From a candidate division CSSED10-310 bacterium (lineage in GTDB: Bacteria > CSSED10-310 > JAFGJC01): DNA of 7,574 nt. Where the stretch lies: positions 1 through 7,574 of the forward strand of contig JAFGJC010000202.1 of the NCBI GenBank assembly GCA_016929305.1, read 5' to 3'. The translations under genes were made by a program, and so were the position numbers. This document shows, in pieces, positions 5,275-7,574 of the stretch. The notes beneath the pieces were generated by a model. It had not been told where the DNA came from and made no database searches. It saw only the letters and a program-made list of their open reading frames with translations. Positions within the stretch are counted from its first letter, which is position 1. Each line of letters begins with the position of its first letter.

Positions 5275-7005
5275 TTATTTATCGAGAGATTTTTCGATTT
5301 TTGCCCACGTATCTCGAAGTGGTACGGAACGGTTGAATACGGGTTTTTCAGGTTTGGACAATTTGGCATCGGCGATAAAATATCCATGACGAAGGAACTG
5401 TACCGGTTGTATCATATCAACCAAACCCGGCTCGATTTTACACTTTTTCAAGGCGGTAGAGGATTGTGTGTTAATAAGATCCTTGAATGTCTGACCTTCT
5501 TCGAGATCATTGGGATCGGGTTTTGTAAACAGATGGTCGAAGAGTCTGATTTCAGCATCAACGGCATGCTTGGCAGAAACCCAATGCAGGGTTCCCTGAA
5601 TTTTCCGGGCATCTTTTGTCCAGCCGCCGCGGGATTCGGGATCATAATGACAATGCAGTTCAATAATCTCGCCAGTACTTTCATCTTTCAGAAATTTGTC
5701 ACAGGTGATGTAATAAGCATGTTTCAAACGTACTTCCCGGCCGGGTGCCAATCGAAAGTATTTCCTGGGCGGGTCTTCACGAAAATCATCCCTTTCAATG
5801 TAAATTATATTTGAAAACGGAAGCATGCGGGTTCCCATCGATTCATCCTCCGGATTGTTAACAGCTTCGACATGTTCCTCTTTATCTGCAGGATAATTGT
5901 CAATAACAACCTTTAGAGGATTTAGTACTGCCATGGCGCGCGAAGCACGTTTGTTCAGGTCTTCTCGAAGACAGTGCTCCAGAAGGGAAATATCGACGAC
6001 ACTGTTTGCCTTGGCGACGCCAATCCGATCGCAAAACTCCCGAATAGCCTCGGGTGTATATCCCCGGCGTCGCAATCCGGACAACGTCAGCAGTCTCGGA
6101 TCATCCCATCCATCCACATAACCTTCTTCTACAAGCAGCCGGAGTTTTCTTTTACTCATTAATGTATAGGTGAGATTTAACCTGGCGAATTCAATTTGCT
6201 GAGGATGAAAAACTCCCAGTTGATCCAAAAACCAGTCATAAAGCGGGCGATGATCCTCGAATTCCAGACTGCAAAGCGAATGAGTTATTCTCTCAATTGA
6301 ATCCGAAAGGCAATGCGTATAGTCATACATCGGATAAATACACCACTTGTCTCCCGTACGATGATGTGATGCCTTAATTATCCGGTAAATTACCGGATCC
6401 CGCATATTTATATTACCAGCTCGCATATCAATTTTTGCGCGCAATACCCGGGAACCTTCTTCAAATTCACCGGCACGCATTCGTTCAAATAAATCGAGAT
6501 TTTCTTCAACAGTTCTGCTTCGAAAAGGACTATCGATGCCGGGTTGTGTTAGAGTTCCCCGGTATTCCCGCATTTGATCCGGCGTGAGATCACACACATA
6601 GGCTTTTCCATCTTTAATCAATTGAATAGCATAATCATAAAGCTGTTCAAAATAATCTGATGCATAATACTCCCTGTCCTCCCAATCAAATCCCAACCAG
6701 TGAATATCTTCTTTTATGGATTCAATATATTCCACATCCTCCTTCATGGGATTCGTATCATCAAATCGCAAATTGCATTTTCCACCGAATTCTTCCGCCA
6801 TGCCAAAATCAAGACAAATCGCTTTTGCATGACCGATATGCAGGTAACCATTCGGTTCGGGAGGAAAACGAGTATGAATCCTGCCTCCGTATTTATTGGT
6901 CCGAAAATCATCGATGATGATATTCTTGATAAAATTGGATGGTGATTCACCATTTCCGCTGGGTTTTGCGAGTGATTCCCGCGTGTTGTCTGTATTTTTA
7001 TTCAT
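5275..7005 (-). CDS. glnS: Glutaminyl-tRNA synthetase
   Basis: This cytoplasmic class I enzyme joins glutamine to tRNA-Gln using ATP. With the start at ATG 7005 the protein has 576 residues, slightly longer than the E. coli enzyme (554) because of a polar N-terminal extension of about 20 residues. The HIGH signature is present as PPEPNGYLHIGHAK (HIGH at 56-59). FDDTNP (81-86) follows, and the KMSKS equivalent is MSKRK at 283-287, within the typical GlnRS context RLNLTYTLMSKRK. WDDPR and LSGLRRRGYTPEAIREFC follow at about 300-325. The catalytic core covers about 27-335 and the two-barrel anticodon-binding region about 340-576. No YqeY-type appendage is present. The in-frame GTG at 7014 is the longer alternative start, but it overlaps the GAGGTG ribosome binding site, so the ATG is preferred. 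The gene lies 73 bp downstream of gltX and is probably cotranscribed with it. The encoded enzyme implies direct charging of tRNA-Gln. Confidence 0.97.
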   Translation of the reverse strand: MNKNTDNTRESLAKPSGNGESPSNFIKNIIIDDFRTNKYGGRIHTRFPPEPNGYLHIGHAKAICLDFGMAEEFGGKCNLRFDDTNPMKEDVEYIESIKEDIHWLGFDWEDREYYASDYFEQLYDYAIQLIKDGKAYVCDLTPDQMREYRGTLTQPGIDSPFRSRTVEENLDLFERMRAGEFEEGSRVLRAKIDMRAGNINMRDPVIYRIIKASHHRTGDKWCIYPMYDYTHCLSDSIERITHSLCSLEFEDHRPLYDWFLDQLGVFHPQQIEFARLNLTYTLMSKRKLRLLVEEGYVDGWDDPRLLTLSGLRRRGYTPEAIREFCDRIGVAKANSVVDISLLEHCLREDLNKRASRAMAVLNPLKVVIDNYPADKEEHVEAVNNPEDESMGTRMLPFSNIIYIERDDFREDPPRKYFRLAPGREVRLKHAYYITCDKFLKDESTGEIIELHCHYDPESRGGWTKDARKIQGTLHWVSAKHAVDAEIRLFDHLFTKPDPNDLEEGQTFKDLINTQSSTALKKCKIEPGLVDMIQPVQFLRHGYFIADAKLSKPEKPVFNRSVPLRDTWAKIEKSLDK

Positions 7006-7011
7006 CCTGTT

Positions 7012-7017
7012 CACCTC
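7012..7017 (-). promoter_or_regulatory. Ribosome binding site that decides the glnS start
   Basis: The minus strand reads GAGGTGAACAGG and then ATG at 7005. The GAGG core is eight bases from this ATG. The upstream in-frame GTG (7014-7012) is part of the Shine-Dalgarno element itself and has no good site of its own, so translation most likely begins at 7005. Confidence 0.65.
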
Positions 7018-7078
7018 ATGAAACGGTTATGTTGAGTCAAGGCGCAACCTTAACAAAAAGAATTGAGTATGCCAATCA

Positions 7079-7574
7079 TCAGGTCTGGGGATTTTGCCAG
7101 GATTTTTCGAGTTTTGTAAGTTTTTTCTTGCCCAAACCCCCGCTGGCATCCAGGGCGTTCATCAACCTTCGTCTGCAAAGATCAATACCCAAAATATGCA
7201 TGGATTGATAAAGCGGCGGACCGATATGCTGCCCCATAATCGCCACAAAAAGCACTCCGGTAACCTCCCTTATTTTCCAATCCCAGAATTGAATAACGCG
7301 GTGCACCGCTTTTTCAATTTCATTTGCGGACCATATTGTCAATTCATCAAGCGCCCACATAACTGTCTGGATAATTCCAGGTATATCCTCAATAGAACGG
7401 TCTTTCGGAACGAGATCCTGCGAGTTGTATGACACTTCTCTCTGAAAGAAAAAAAGACAAGGTTCAATCAGATCGCCCAGAGTTTCCATCCGGTTCTGCA
7501 TCATGGGAATCAATTGTTTTAGAAAATTCTCGTTGAATTTCCAAGCGCTTATTTCTTTCCATAATGTTTCAGTA
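7079..7574 (-). CDS. gltX: Glutamyl-tRNA synthetase, C-terminal part (5' end beyond window)
   Basis: The frame is open from the right edge to TGA at 7079, giving 165 codons, roughly the last third of a GluRS. The residues fit the anticodon-binding domain. They include a WKFNENFL segment and IPMMQNRMETLGDLIEP followed by CLFFFQRE, which resemble the family's plVqeRaktl-el and FFF pattern. After them comes VTGVLFVAIMGQHIGPPLYQSM, shown here only in part, then HILGIDLCRRRLMNAL, which resembles the conserved (p)LRVAltG..vgPpLfesm.iLG.e....Rl..AL block. A short Lys-rich tail ends the protein. The catalytic HIGH and KMSKS motifs lie outside the window, so activity and tRNA specificity cannot be checked. 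The enzyme charges tRNA-Glu in the cytoplasm. It is followed after 73 bp by glnS in the same direction, consistent with an operon. Confidence 0.85.
   Translation of the reverse strand, partial: TETLWKEISAWKFNENFLKQLIPMMQNRMETLGDLIEPCLFFFQREVSYNSQDLVPKDRSIEDIPGIIQTVMWALDELTIWSANEIEKAVHRVIQFWDWKIREVTGVLFVAIMGQHIGPPLYQSMHILGIDLCRRRLMNALDASGGLGKKKLTKLEKSWQNPQT

Noticed and set aside
7079..7513. Separate 144-residue gene starting at TTG 7513
   Set aside because: The same frame continues open to the right edge with sequence fitting the GluRS C-terminal domain, so the TTG is an internal Leu codon.

Overview
All genes in this 7.6 kb window lie on the minus strand. Read in transcription order, from the right edge to the left, they are: the 3' part of a glutamyl-tRNA synthetase gene (gltX), a complete glutaminyl-tRNA synthetase gene (glnS), a secreted seven-bladed beta-propeller protein with FG-GAP/VCBS motifs and an ASPIC/UnbV domain, and two paralogous secreted parallel beta-helix proteins. 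The second beta-helix gene runs off the left edge. No plus-strand gene, tRNA, rRNA, CRISPR array, insertion sequence or phage gene could be supported.

The organism is a bacterium: there are Shine-Dalgarno sites of the GGAGG type, sigma70-like promoters and cleavable signal peptides. FG-GAP/ASPIC proteins, dockerin-like C-termini, Pro-Thr linkers and beta-helix proteins ending in an NWWG...GP motif are common in large-genome environmental and uncultured bacterial lineages (for example PVC/FCB-type candidate phyla). The sequence alone does not settle the phylum. Base composition looks moderate and the short intergenic gaps are AT-rich.

Layout: 7079-7574 gltX C-terminus; 7006-7078 short gap with the glnS ribosome binding site; 5275-7005 glnS; 5158-5274 intergenic region with a candidate promoter and a perfect 7-bp inverted repeat; 3139-5157 propeller protein; 3000-3138 intergenic region with a near-consensus promoter; 1506-2999 beta-helix protein ending in a dockerin-like module; 41-bp gap; 1-1464 beta-helix protein with a Pro-Thr linker and an unidentified C-terminal module (incomplete).

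The right half is housekeeping: gltX and glnS probably form one operon and charge tRNA-Glu and tRNA-Gln. The left half encodes three exported proteins. The two beta-helix proteins share a body of about 380-415 residues but end differently, and the propeller protein has a third kind of ending. This looks like a small modular set of extracellular or surface proteins in which a binding scaffold is joined to different C-terminal modules. What they bind cannot be read from the sequence. The most unusual content is these C-terminal modules, especially the roughly 125-residue tail of the propeller protein and the Cys/Trp/Tyr-containing module after the Pro-Thr linker.
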